25,943 bases of DNA from Pseudomonadota bacterium (GTDB lineage: Bacteria; Pseudomonadota; Gammaproteobacteria; Burkholderiales; Burkholderiaceae_D), in the NCBI GenBank assembly GCA_023389425.1, contig JAEWEK010000040.1, forward strand, positions 1-25,943, read 5' to 3'. The notes below the pieces were generated by a model. The model made no database searches, was not told the origin of the DNA, and was given only the letters and a program-made list of their open reading frames with translations. Positions 7,981 through 15,093 of the stretch are shown one piece after another. The first letter of the stretch is position 1. The number at the start of each line of letters is the position of its first letter. Made by a program: the position numbers and the translations under genes.

Positions 7981-8010
7981 AAAAGCCCAACCGGTAAAGG
8001 CTGGGCTTTT
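7981..8010 (-). terminator. Intrinsic terminator after tRNA-Asn copy 2
   Basis: AAAAGCCCA pairs with TGGGCTTTT, with an inner CC-GG pair and a loop that differs from copy 1. On the minus strand a long T-rich run follows. It separates the tRNA from the unknown gene that starts 60 nt further on. Confidence 0.85.
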
Positions 8011-8018
8011 CAGTATTC

Positions 8019-8094
8019 TGGCTCCCCGACCTGGACTCGAACCAGGGACCTGCGGATTAACAGTCCGTCGCTCTACCGACTGAGCTATCAGGGA
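8019..8094 (-). tRNA. tRNA-Asn (anticodon GTT), copy 2
   Basis: This gene is identical over all 76 nt to the copy at 6538-6613, including the encoded CCA and the GTT anticodon. It begins 46 nt after the aminotransferase stop codon on the same strand. I see no good -10/-35 pair in that gap, so it may be made by processing of a longer aminotransferase transcript. Confidence 0.97.
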
Positions 8095-8100
8095 TCATAT

Positions 8101-8130
8101 CTTCCGGCCCAACGTTCGCCGAACCGGAAG
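8101..8130 (-). other. Hairpin between aminotransferase gene and tRNA-Asn
   Basis: CTTCCGG (8101-8107) pairs with CCGGAAG (8124-8130); an inner GTTCG/CGAAC can also pair. No T-run follows on the minus strand, so it looks more like a processing or stability element than a terminator. Confidence 0.4.
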
Positions 8131-8140
8131 AGCCAAGAGT

Positions 8141-9352
8141 TTAGAGCACTTTGGCGATGACGTCAACGACCCGGTCGATATTCTTCGAGTTCAGCGCGGC
8201 CACGCAGATGCGGCCGGTGTCGACGGCGTAGATCGACTCTTCGCGCAGCTTGCCCACCTGCTCCTTGGTCAGGCCCGAGTACGAGAACATGCCAACCTGC
8301 TCACGCACGAAATCGAAATCGTGCGACGGCGCCTTGGACTTCAGCCTGCTCACCAGCTCGTCGCGCATCTGCTTGATACGCACGCGCATCTGGGCCAGCT
8401 CCGCTTCCCACAGCTGGCGCAGTTCCGGCGTCGACAGCACGGTGGCGACGACCTTGCCGCCATGGACCGGCGGGTTGGAGTAATTGGTGCGCACGATGCG
8501 CTTGAGCTGTGACAGCAGGCGCGATGCTTCTTCTGCGCTGGATGCCACCACCGACAGCGCGCCCACGCGCTCGCCGTACAGCGAGAACGACTTCGAGAAC
8601 GAGTTCGACACCAGCAGCGGACCGCCGGCCTGGACGAAGCGCTTGACCACCGCGCCGTCTTCCGCAAGGCCCGAGCCGAAGCCCTGGTAGGCCATGTCGA
8701 GGAAGGGGATCAGGCCGTTCGAGGTCACGGCGTCGATCACGGCGCCCCACTGCTCCTGCGTGAGGTCGGCGCCGGTCGGGTTGTGGCAGCAGGCGTGCAG
8801 CACGATGATCGAACCGCTCGGCATCGCCTTGATCGACGCGATCATGCCATCGAAGTTGACGCCGTGGGTGGCTGCGTCGTAGTAGCTGTAGTTGTTGACG
8901 ACGAAGCCGGCGCTTTCGAACAGCGCGCGGTGGTTTTCCCAGCTCGGGTCGCTGATGAAGACTTCCGAGTTCGGCGAGAAGCGCTTGAGGAAGTCGGCGC
9001 CGATCTTCAGCGCCCCGGTACCGCCGAGCGCCTGCACGGTGATCGCACGCTTCTCTTGAATTACCGGGCTGTCGGCACCAAATACCAGTTCTTGAACCGC
9101 TTTGTCGTACTGCGCCAGCCCTTCGATCGGCAGATAGGTGCGCGGCGCTTGCTGTTCCATCAATTTCGCTTCCGCTTTCTGCACGCACTCCAGCAGCGGC
9201 ACCTTGCCATTATCGTCGTAGTAAACACCGACGCCGAGGTTGATCTTGGCAGTATTGGTGTCGGCGTTGAAGGCTTCGGTGATACCCAGGATCGGGTCGC
9301 GGGGCGCCATGTCGATGGCGCTGAAAAGGCTGGCAGAGGCGGAGGAAGTCAT
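8141..9352 (-). CDS. Aspartate / aromatic amino acid aminotransferase (class I, PLP-dependent)
   Basis: The protein has 403 residues starting MTSSASASLFSAIDMAPRDPI, the usual start of the AspC/TyrB group, so the start is set at 9352 although the frame runs further upstream. Seen motifs are INLGVGVYYDD, the Asn-Pro loop CCHNPTGADLT (residues 188-198), the PLP lysine K254 in SNSFSKSFSLYGERVG, and the substrate-binding Arg in DTGRICVAALN near the C-terminus. It transfers the amino group between glutamate and aspartate, or phenylalanine and tyrosine, in the cytoplasm. AspC and TyrB cannot be told apart here, so I give no symbol. It is divergent from uvrB across 101 bp, with a possible extended -10 at 9432-9440. 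A tRNA-Asn gene follows 46 nt downstream and may share its transcript. Confidence 0.94.
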   Translation of the reverse strand: MTSSASASLFSAIDMAPRDPILGITEAFNADTNTAKINLGVGVYYDDNGKVPLLECVQKAEAKLMEQQAPRTYLPIEGLAQYDKAVQELVFGADSPVIQEKRAITVQALGGTGALKIGADFLKRFSPNSEVFISDPSWENHRALFESAGFVVNNYSYYDAATHGVNFDGMIASIKAMPSGSIIVLHACCHNPTGADLTQEQWGAVIDAVTSNGLIPFLDMAYQGFGSGLAEDGAVVKRFVQAGGPLLVSNSFSKSFSLYGERVGALSVVASSAEEASRLLSQLKRIVRTNYSNPPVHGGKVVATVLSTPELRQLWEAELAQMRVRIKQMRDELVSRLKSKAPSHDFDFVREQVGMFSYSGLTKEQVGKLREESIYAVDTGRICVAALNSKNIDRVVDVIAKVL

Positions 9353-9431
9353 CGTGATAAACTTGGTCGGGGTTCGCAGCGGTTGTATAGACAGCAGCTC
9401 CTGCGTGTTGCAGTGCCGCAGGCGGATCACC

Positions 9432-9440
9432 ATTCTAGCA
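9432..9440 (-). promoter_or_regulatory. Possible extended -10 promoter of the aminotransferase gene
   Basis: On the minus strand TGCTAGAAT fits an extended -10 (TGnTATAAT) with one mismatch. It lies 80 nt before the aminotransferase start and 14 nt before the uvrB start on the other strand. No clear -35 accompanies it, so support is modest. Confidence 0.4.
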
Positions 9441-9453
9441 AAGGTCTGAAAGC

Positions 9454-11553
9454 ATGACAGGCAAGGCTGATTTATCGCTTGCAAACGAAGCTGCAAGCAA
9501 CGTCCTCACATTCCCCGATTCGCCGTTCAAGCTGCACCAGCCGTTCGAACCGGCAGGCGACCAGCCGACCGCGATCGCCGGCCTGGTCGAAGGCATCGAC
9601 GACGGCCTGATGTACCAAACCCTGCTCGGCGTGACGGGCTCCGGCAAGACTTACACGATGGCCAACGTGATCGCGCGCTGCGGCCGCCCCGCCATCGTGT
9701 TCGCGCCGAACAAAACCCTGGCGGCGCAGCTGTATGCGGAGTTCCGCGAGTTCTTCCCCGAGAACGCGGTCGAGTACTTCGTCAGCTACTACGATTACTA
9801 CCAGCCGGAAGCCTATGTGCCGCAGCGCGACCTGTTCATCGAAAAGGACTCGTCGATCAACGAGCACATCGAGCAGATGCGCCTGTCGTGCACCAAGTCG
9901 CTGATGGAGCGGCGCGACGTGGTGATCGTCGCCACGGTCTCGGCGATCTACGGTATCGGCAATCCGAACGAGTACCACAAGATGATCCTGACGCTGCGCG
10001 CCAAGGACAAGGTGGCGCAGCGCGACGTGATCGCGCGCCTGATCCAGATGCAGTACACGCGCAACGAAATGGACTTCGGACGCGGCACCTTCCGCGTGCG
10101 CGGCGACACCATCGACATCTTCCCGGCGGAGCACGCGGAACTCGCGATCCGCGTCGAGATGTTCGACGACGAGATCGAATCGCTGCAGCTGTTCGATCCG
10201 CTCACCGGCCGCGTCAAGCAGAAGATCCCGCGCTTCACCGTGTATCCCGGCTCGCACTACGTGACGGCGCGTTCGACCGTGCTGCGCGCCGTCGATTCGA
10301 TCAAGGCCGAGCTGCGCGACCGCCTCGAATTCTTCAACACCGAAGGCAAGCTGCTGGAAGCGCAGCGAATCGAACAGCGCACCCGCTTCGACCTTGAGAT
10401 GCTGGCCGAAGTCGGCTTCACCAAGGGCATCGAGAACTACTCGCGCCACCTGTCCGGATCGATGCCGGGCGAGCCGCCGCCGACGCTGGTCGACTATCTG
10501 CCGAAAGACGCCCTGATGTTCATGGACGAATCGCACGTGCTGGTGGGCCAGCTCAACGCGATGTACAACGGCGACCGTTCGCGCAAGGTGAACCTGGTTG
10601 ACTACGGCTTCCGCTTGCCGTCGGCGCTGGACAACCGGCCGCTCAAGTTCCAGGAGTTCGAGAGCAAGATGCGCCAGACCGTGTTCGTGTCGGCGACGCC
10701 GGCGGAATACGAGAAGGAGCACGCGGACAACGTGGTCGAGCAGGTGGTGCGTCCGACCGGCCTGGTGGACCCGCAGATCATCGTGCGCCCTGCCCTGTCG
10801 CAGGTCGACGACCTGATGAGCGAAATCCACGACCGCATCGCCAAGGACGAGCGGGTGCTGGTCACCACGCTGACCAAGCGCATGGCCGAGCAGCTGACCG
10901 AGTACCTGTCGGACCACGGCATCAAGGTGCGCTACCTGCACAGCGATATCGACACCGTCGAACGCGTGGAGATCCTGCGCGACCTGCGCCTTGGCACCTT
11001 CCACGTCCTGGTCGGCATCAACCTGCTGCGCGAGGGCCTGGACTTGCCGGAGGTGTCGCTGGTGGCGGTGCTGGACGCGGACAAGGAAGGCTTCCTGCGC
11101 TCGGAGCGCTCGCTGATCCAGACCGTCGGCCGCGCCGCGCGCAACCTGAACGGCGTGGCGATCCTCTACGCCGACCGCATCACCGATTCGATGAAGCGCG
11201 CGATCGACGAGACCGAGCGCCGCCGCGCCAAGCAGATCGCGTTCAACGAGGCGAACGGCATCACGCCGAAGGGTGTGCAGAAGAAGATAAAGGAAATGAT
11301 CGACGGCGTCTACAGCGCGGCTGCGGCCAAGCAGCGACTGGAAGGCGCGTCAGAAGAGCTTGCTGCGGTCGAGGCGATGAGCGAGAAGCAGATCAGCAAG
11401 GAGATCAAGCGGCTCGAGAAGCTCATGGTCGATCATGCCAAAAACCTCGAGTTCGAGAAGGCGGCGCAGGTGCGCGATCAGCTGCATCTGCTCAAGCAGC
11501 AGGCGTTTGGTGCGCCCGGCGTGGACAATGTGGTGTCGATGCTCGGCAAATAA
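9454..11553 (+). CDS. uvrB: Excinuclease ABC subunit B
   Basis: The protein has 699 residues (E. coli UvrB has 673), with a 26-residue N-terminal extension before FEPAGDQPTA. The Walker A loop GVTGSGKT is at 59-66, and the beta-hairpin that clamps damaged DNA starts at Y112 (YYDYYQPEAYVPQRD). The DEAD-type box is D358-E-S-H361, motif VI is Q556TVGRAARN, and the C-terminal UVR domain that contacts UvrC spans about 643-686. UvrB receives DNA from UvrA, verifies the lesion and recruits UvrC for dual incision in nucleotide excision repair. AAAGG upstream of the ATG can serve as ribosome site. I saw no full LexA box upstream. A hairpin with a T-rich tail follows the stop. Confidence 0.98.
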   Translation: MTGKADLSLANEAASNVLTFPDSPFKLHQPFEPAGDQPTAIAGLVEGIDDGLMYQTLLGVTGSGKTYTMANVIARCGRPAIVFAPNKTLAAQLYAEFREFFPENAVEYFVSYYDYYQPEAYVPQRDLFIEKDSSINEHIEQMRLSCTKSLMERRDVVIVATVSAIYGIGNPNEYHKMILTLRAKDKVAQRDVIARLIQMQYTRNEMDFGRGTFRVRGDTIDIFPAEHAELAIRVEMFDDEIESLQLFDPLTGRVKQKIPRFTVYPGSHYVTARSTVLRAVDSIKAELRDRLEFFNTEGKLLEAQRIEQRTRFDLEMLAEVGFTKGIENYSRHLSGSMPGEPPPTLVDYLPKDALMFMDESHVLVGQLNAMYNGDRSRKVNLVDYGFRLPSALDNRPLKFQEFESKMRQTVFVSATPAEYEKEHADNVVEQVVRPTGLVDPQIIVRPALSQVDDLMSEIHDRIAKDERVLVTTLTKRMAEQLTEYLSDHGIKVRYLHSDIDTVERVEILRDLRLGTFHVLVGINLLREGLDLPEVSLVAVLDADKEGFLRSERSLIQTVGRAARNLNGVAILYADRITDSMKRAIDETERRRAKQIAFNEANGITPKGVQKKIKEMIDGVYSAAAAKQRLEGASEELAAVEAMSEKQISKEIKRLEKLMVDHAKNLEFEKAAQVRDQLHLLKQQAFGAPGVDNVVSMLGK

Positions 11554-11556
11554 GAG

Positions 11557-11592
11557 AGAACGTCGTTCCCGCCTCCGCCGGAACGACGTTCT
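11557..11592. repeat. REP-like palindrome after uvrB, possibly also a terminator
   Basis: Arms 11557-11569 and 11580-11592 are perfectly complementary over 13 bp with a 10-nt loop. The sequence shares ACGTCGTTCCCGC with the palindromes at 6172-6254 and 14514-14541. It sits between two convergent genes, and GTTTTC follows on the plus side, so it may end uvrB transcription. Confidence 0.75.
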
Positions 11593-11613
11593 GTTTTCAG
11601 CTTGCGTTGTCAA

Positions 11614-12684
11614 TCACCCGACGCGGCGGCGCGAACGCAGCAGCATCACCGCGCCCATGAACAGCAAGGCCGCGCTGCCCGGCTCCGGCACGAAGGTCAG
11701 CGAATCCACGCTGGCATTGATCAGGTACTGCTGGTACGAGCCCAGCACGATGCCGCCCATGTAAGTGCCGAATGTGCCCGGCGTCTGGTCCTTGAAGTAA
11801 CCGGTAAAGGTATTGGTGGCCGCCAGCGTCAGCTGGCCGTTCAGGTCGATGAAGGACGGGCCGCCCGAATCGCCCCCGCCGACGCCGGACTCGAGGCCAT
11901 TCCCCAATTGCGCAGTGCACACGCTGAACATCGTGCAGAAGCTGTCGATGCCGTTGCCATCGAAGTCCGCATACCACACCTCTTTCTTGCCCGCCGCGAA
12001 GTCCTGTTCGTCGTCGAGGTCGAACAGATCCATGACGTTCCCGCCCACGCGCTTGGTGAAGAAGCTCGGCTGGATATTGAAACCGTCGACGCCGTTGCCC
12101 GACGTGCCGTAGCCCACCATCGTCACTTGCTGGCCGGTCTCCATCTCGTTGTTCGCAATGGCGTAAATCCGGGCGCTCGCCGGCGCGTCCTTCGCCAGGG
12201 TGATGACCGAGACGTCGTCATTCGCGCAAAAGCTTTCCTTGGTCGTCGGGCAATTGCCGAAGCCCTGGTAATTCGGATTCATGCTCACGGCCGACGCCAG
12301 GATTGCCGTGTAGGCGCCAGGCGTGGCGCTGGTGTTGAAGACGACGACGACATTGCTGCCCGGCTTGTTCAGGTCGATCAGCGTGCCCTTGCCGGTCGTG
12401 TCCACGCAGTGCCCGGCCGACACCACGGTGCGCTTGCCGACCAGCGCGCCGGAGCAGATGAAGGAGTTGCCGTCGTAGACGATATTGATGCTGACCACAC
12501 CGGAATACGGCGAGCCCGGGCCGTTGGGATCGACGTGCGCGCCCGGCGAATCAGGCAGCGCGCCGGAGGTCAGCGTCGGGATCACCGTGCTGTCGGCCAG
12601 GATCGACGCGTTCGCGGCGCCGGCCAGCGTCCCCGCGGCGAGCGCGACACCCATCATTTTTTTGAAGCGCGAAATCTTTTGCAT
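11614..12684 (-). CDS. Trypsin-like (S1) serine protease with PEP-CTERM anchor
   Basis: The protein has 356 residues. A signal peptide (residues 1-26, ending GAANA) leads to an S1-type domain with the triad H92 (VVSAGHC), D157 (NDDVSVITL) and S273 (GGGDSGGPS). An insertion before the Ser holds acidic DLFDLDDEQD and an EF-hand-like loop D230-F-D-G-N-G-I-D237 that may bind calcium. The C-terminus is a PEP-CTERM signal: VPEPGSAALL at 322-331, a hydrophobic helix, then SRRRVG. Exosortase systems recognise such tails and anchor the protein in the envelope or extracellular matrix; the exosortase itself is not in this window. AAGGA about 7 nt before the ATG is the ribosome site. A sigma-54-type promoter lies upstream at 12755-12770. 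Substrate unknown; roles in matrix or surface-protein processing are only inference. Confidence 0.93.
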   Translation of the reverse strand: MQKISRFKKMMGVALAAGTLAGAANASILADSTVIPTLTSGALPDSPGAHVDPNGPGSPYSGVVSINIVYDGNSFICSGALVGKRTVVSAGHCVDTTGKGTLIDLNKPGSNVVVVFNTSATPGAYTAILASAVSMNPNYQGFGNCPTTKESFCANDDVSVITLAKDAPASARIYAIANNEMETGQQVTMVGYGTSGNGVDGFNIQPSFFTKRVGGNVMDLFDLDDEQDFAAGKKEVWYADFDGNGIDSFCTMFSVCTAQLGNGLESGVGGGDSGGPSFIDLNGQLTLAATNTFTGYFKDQTPGTFGTYMGGIVLGSYQQYLINASVDSLTFVPEPGSAALLFMGAVMLLRSRRRVG

Positions 12685-12754
12685 TGTTTGTCCTTGGGGT
12701 TAGGTAAAGCGTTTTACGACGATGCCCGCATCGAAGGTACGCCGGATGCTTTAA

Positions 12755-12770
12755 AGCACAACCTGTGCCA
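12755..12770 (-). promoter_or_regulatory. Sigma-54 (RpoN) promoter of the PEP-CTERM protease gene
   Basis: On the minus strand TGGCACAGGTTGTGCT matches the consensus TGGCACR-N4-TTGCW at 11 of 12 defined positions, with the essential GG (-24) and GC (-12) at the right spacing. Transcription would start near 12744, giving a leader of about 60 nt to the protease ATG at 12684. Sigma-54 promoters need an enhancer-binding activator; a candidate site lies at 12835-12851. Confidence 0.75.
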
Positions 12771-12834
12771 GCAAGGAAAACATGCCTTATTTCAAGGAGT
12801 TAAGGACTTGCCACTTCTGTTTCGAATATCCTCC

Positions 12835-12851
12835 TGTAAATTTTTCCGACA
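12835..12851 (-). promoter_or_regulatory. Candidate activator-binding site upstream of the sigma-54 promoter
   Basis: TGTAAATTTTTCCGACA (minus strand TGTCGGAAAAATTTACA) is an imperfect inverted repeat with TGT/ACA ends. Its centre is about 100 bp upstream of the predicted start site, the normal distance for an enhancer-binding protein. It sits in an AT-rich island of otherwise GC-rich DNA. PrsR-type regulators have been reported to work with RpoN on PEP-CTERM genes in related bacteria; assigning this site to PrsR is inference. Confidence 0.5.
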
Positions 12852-12897
12852 GTAATTACTAGACGCAGGGCAGCCCCAGGGAATGGCCGTTTCAGCA

Positions 12898-12926
12898 TTG
12901 CATCTTCACTTTCTGTCGCGTAGCAT
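12898..12926 (+). promoter_or_regulatory. Possible sigma-70 promoter of the POT transporter gene
   Basis: TTGCAT (12898-12903) and TAGCAT (12921-12926) are spaced by 17 nt and would start transcription about 60 nt before the transporter ATG. Both boxes are only partial matches. This is the best pair I see in the 3' half of the 308-bp gene-free gap 12685-12992. Confidence 0.3.
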
Positions 12927-12992
12927 CGCACAATCGCCGCAGGGACGACCGGCACAACCGGCAACGCGGCCCGATATTGACAAGGGGACCTG

Positions 12993-14501
12993 ATGAAACC
13001 TGAAATCCTGCCGGCGCGGACTGTATCCCAGACGCGCTCGTTCATGACGCTGGTGCTGATCGAGCTGTGGGAGCGCTTCGGCTACTACGGCATGCAAGCG
13101 CTGATCGTGTACTACATGGTCCAGCGCCTCGGCTTCGACGACAGCCGCGCCAACCTGGTGTGGAGCGCCGCCGCCGCCCTGATCTACGTCGCACCGGCCA
13201 TCGGCGGCTGGATCGGCGACAAGGTGCTCGGCACCAAGCGCAGCGCCGTGCTGGGCGCGATGATCCTGACCGTCGGCTACGCGCTGATGGCGGTCCCGAC
13301 CGAAAACACCTGGTTCCTGTTCTCCGCCCTCGGCGTGGTCGTGGTCGGCAACGGCCTGTTCAAGCCGAACAACGCCAACCTCGTGCGCAAGAACTACGAA
13401 GGCGACGATTCCAAGATCGACAGCGCCTTCACCATCTACTACATGTCGGTCAACGTCGGCTCGACCTTCTCGATGCTGGCCACGCCGTGGATCAAGGACT
13501 ACGTCAACGCCACCTACGGCCATGAACTCGGCTGGCACGTCGCCTTCGCCGTCTGCAGCGTGGGCCTGGTCCTCGGCCTGTTCAACGTGCTGCTGATGCG
13601 CCAGACCATCCACCACCTCGGCTCGCCGCCGGACCGCCAGCCGCTCGACTACGGCAAGCTGGGCATGGTGCTGGCGGGCGGCGTGGTCGCCGTCGGCCTG
13701 TCGGCCGTGATCCTGGAATACCAGAGCCTGGCGCGCGCCTTCGTCTACGTCGCCGGCATCGTGGTGCTGGGCATCTTCATCCACCTGATCCGCAAGAGCG
13801 AGCCGAGCGAGCGCTCCGGCCTGGTCGCGGCGCTGGTGCTGACCCTGCAGACCGTGTTCTTCTTCATCTTCTACCAGCAGATGTCGACCTCGCTGTCGCT
13901 GTTCGCGCTGCGTAACGTGAACCTGGACTTTTCGCTGTTCGGCGCGCACCTGTTCGACTGGTCGCCGGCGCAGTTCCAGGCGCTGAACGCGATCTGGATC
14001 ATGGTGCTGTCGCCGGTGCTGGCATGGCTCTACACCAGGGCCGGCAACAGCGGCAAGGACCTGTCGATCGCGGCCAAGTTCGCGCTCGGATTCTCGGTGG
14101 TCGCCGTCGGCTTCTTCATCTACGGCTTCGCTGGCCAGTTCGCGGTCGCCGGCAAGACCTCGTCGTGGATCATGATCTGGGGTTACGGCTTCTACTCGCT
14201 GGGCGAGCTGCTGGTGTCGGGCCTGGGCCTGGCGATGGTGGCGCGCTACGTCCCGGAGCGCATGAGCGGCTTCATGATGGGCGCCTACTTCGTCTCGACC
14301 GGCATCTCGCAATACCTGGGCGGCCTGGTGGCCAACCTGGCCAGCGTGCCGAAAGACCTGACCGACCCGATCCAGACCCTGCCTATCTACACCAGCCTGT
14401 TCAACAAGCTGGGCGTGGGCGCGATCATCTGCACGGCGATCGCGCTGGCGGCGCTGCCGCTGATGCGCAAGCTGTCGGCGCAGCACAGCGCGCACAGCTA
14501 A
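12993..14501 (+). CDS. POT/PTR-family proton-coupled peptide transporter
   Basis: The protein has 502 residues, the usual length for bacterial POT carriers, with about 12-14 hydrophobic segments. The family signature ExxERFxYY is at E24-LWERFGYY32, and GNGLFKPN and FYQQMSTSLSLFA are the other POT hallmarks. Residues of the ExxER motif couple proton movement to uptake of di- and tripeptides across the inner membrane. AAGGGGA lies 9 nt before the ATG. A REP-like hairpin follows the stop at 14514-14541 and then a GNAT gene on the same strand. The gene is divergent from the PEP-CTERM protease; a link such as import of peptides released outside the cell is possible but not shown. Confidence 0.94.
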   Translation: MKPEILPARTVSQTRSFMTLVLIELWERFGYYGMQALIVYYMVQRLGFDDSRANLVWSAAAALIYVAPAIGGWIGDKVLGTKRSAVLGAMILTVGYALMAVPTENTWFLFSALGVVVVGNGLFKPNNANLVRKNYEGDDSKIDSAFTIYYMSVNVGSTFSMLATPWIKDYVNATYGHELGWHVAFAVCSVGLVLGLFNVLLMRQTIHHLGSPPDRQPLDYGKLGMVLAGGVVAVGLSAVILEYQSLARAFVYVAGIVVLGIFIHLIRKSEPSERSGLVAALVLTLQTVFFFIFYQQMSTSLSLFALRNVNLDFSLFGAHLFDWSPAQFQALNAIWIMVLSPVLAWLYTRAGNSGKDLSIAAKFALGFSVVAVGFFIYGFAGQFAVAGKTSSWIMIWGYGFYSLGELLVSGLGLAMVARYVPERMSGFMMGAYFVSTGISQYLGGLVANLASVPKDLTDPIQTLPIYTSLFNKLGVGAIICTAIALAALPLMRKLSAQHSAHS

Positions 14502-14513
14502 GCGATGTTCCCT

Positions 14514-14541
14514 CATCGTTCCCGCTGCGGCGGGAACGATG
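14514..14541. repeat. REP-like palindrome after the transporter gene
   Basis: CATCGTTCCCGC (14514-14525) and GCGGGAACGATG (14530-14541) form a perfect 12-bp stem with a 4-nt loop. It belongs to the same family as 6172-6254 and 11557-11592. It ends 18 nt before the GNAT start, so it may affect read-through from the transporter gene. Confidence 0.8.
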
Positions 14542-14559
14542 CGTTTACGGGCCAATAAA

Positions 14560-15093
14560 ATGACGATACTCGAAACGCCCCGCCTGCGCCTCGAACCGAT
14601 GACCGAGGCCCACTTCGACGGCCTGTTCGCGATGAACCGCGATCCCGACGTGATGCGCTACATCACCGGCAAGCCGGACACCGAGGACGACACCTGGGCG
14701 ATGATCGAGCGCGTCATGGAGCGCTGGGAACTCTACGGCTTCTCGTGGTGGACCTTCATCGAGAAGAGCACCGGCGAGATCATCGGCGCCGGCTGCATCC
14801 AGTACCTTGGCAAAGACCCGGGCAATCCACACGAAACCGGCTGGCGCCTGCGCAAGGACAAATGGGGCCAGGGCTTCGCGTCCGAAGCGGCGCAGCGCAT
14901 GGCCGCGTTCGCGTTCGAGGAGCTGCAAGTGCCCCTGTTGTGCGCCGTATGCGCCCCTGAGAACAAGGGCTCGTCGCACGTGATGGAAAAGCTGGGCATG
15001 CATTACGTCGGCGACGAAACCTGGTACGAGATGCTGTGCGCACGCTACCAGATGACACGCGACGAATGGCTCGAGAGGCGGTCGGCCGCGTAG
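14560..15093 (+). CDS. GNAT acetyltransferase (RimJ/RimL type)
   Basis: The protein has 177 residues starting MTILETPRLRLEPMTEAHFD, the typical opening ETxRLxLRxxxxxD of the RimJ/RimL branch; the ATG at 14560 is chosen over one inside the upstream palindrome (14539). The acetyl-CoA pyrophosphate loop is in KDKWGQGFASEA (about 100-111), and ENKGSSHVMEKLGM (134-147) is the conserved NxxSxxvleKlGF segment. It would move an acetyl group from acetyl-CoA to an amine on a protein N-terminus or small molecule; the substrate is unknown. Its last 49 nt overlap the 3' end of the convergent glycosyltransferase gene. Confidence 0.9.
   Translation: MTILETPRLRLEPMTEAHFDGLFAMNRDPDVMRYITGKPDTEDDTWAMIERVMERWELYGFSWWTFIEKSTGEIIGAGCIQYLGKDPGNPHETGWRLRKDKWGQGFASEAAQRMAAFAFEELQVPLLCAVCAPENKGSSHVMEKLGMHYVGDETWYEMLCARYQMTRDEWLERRSAA

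Larger units (their letters stand above)
7978..8094 (-). repeat. Direct repeat copy 2: tRNA-Asn plus terminator cassette
   Basis: This is the second copy of the cassette at 6498-6613, one base longer in the linker between tRNA and terminator. Upstream of the tRNA 5' end the sequence is unrelated to copy 1, so the duplicated unit ends at the tRNA and does not include the promoter. Confidence 0.85.

Noticed and set aside
9381..9396. Possible LexA box between the aminotransferase gene and uvrB
   Set aside because: CGGT and ACAG half-sites are present but the spacing is 7 instead of 8 and the first half has a mismatch, so SOS control of uvrB is not supported here.
11602..12855. A 417-codon plus-strand frame opposite the PEP-CTERM protease
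   Set aside because: The protease has a signal peptide, full catalytic triad and sorting tail; the opposite frame has no recognisable feature.
12906..14555. A 549-codon minus-strand frame opposite the peptide transporter
   Set aside because: Its residues are Gln/His/Arg/Asp-rich, the antisense image of hydrophobic codons, and the plus strand encodes a complete POT transporter.
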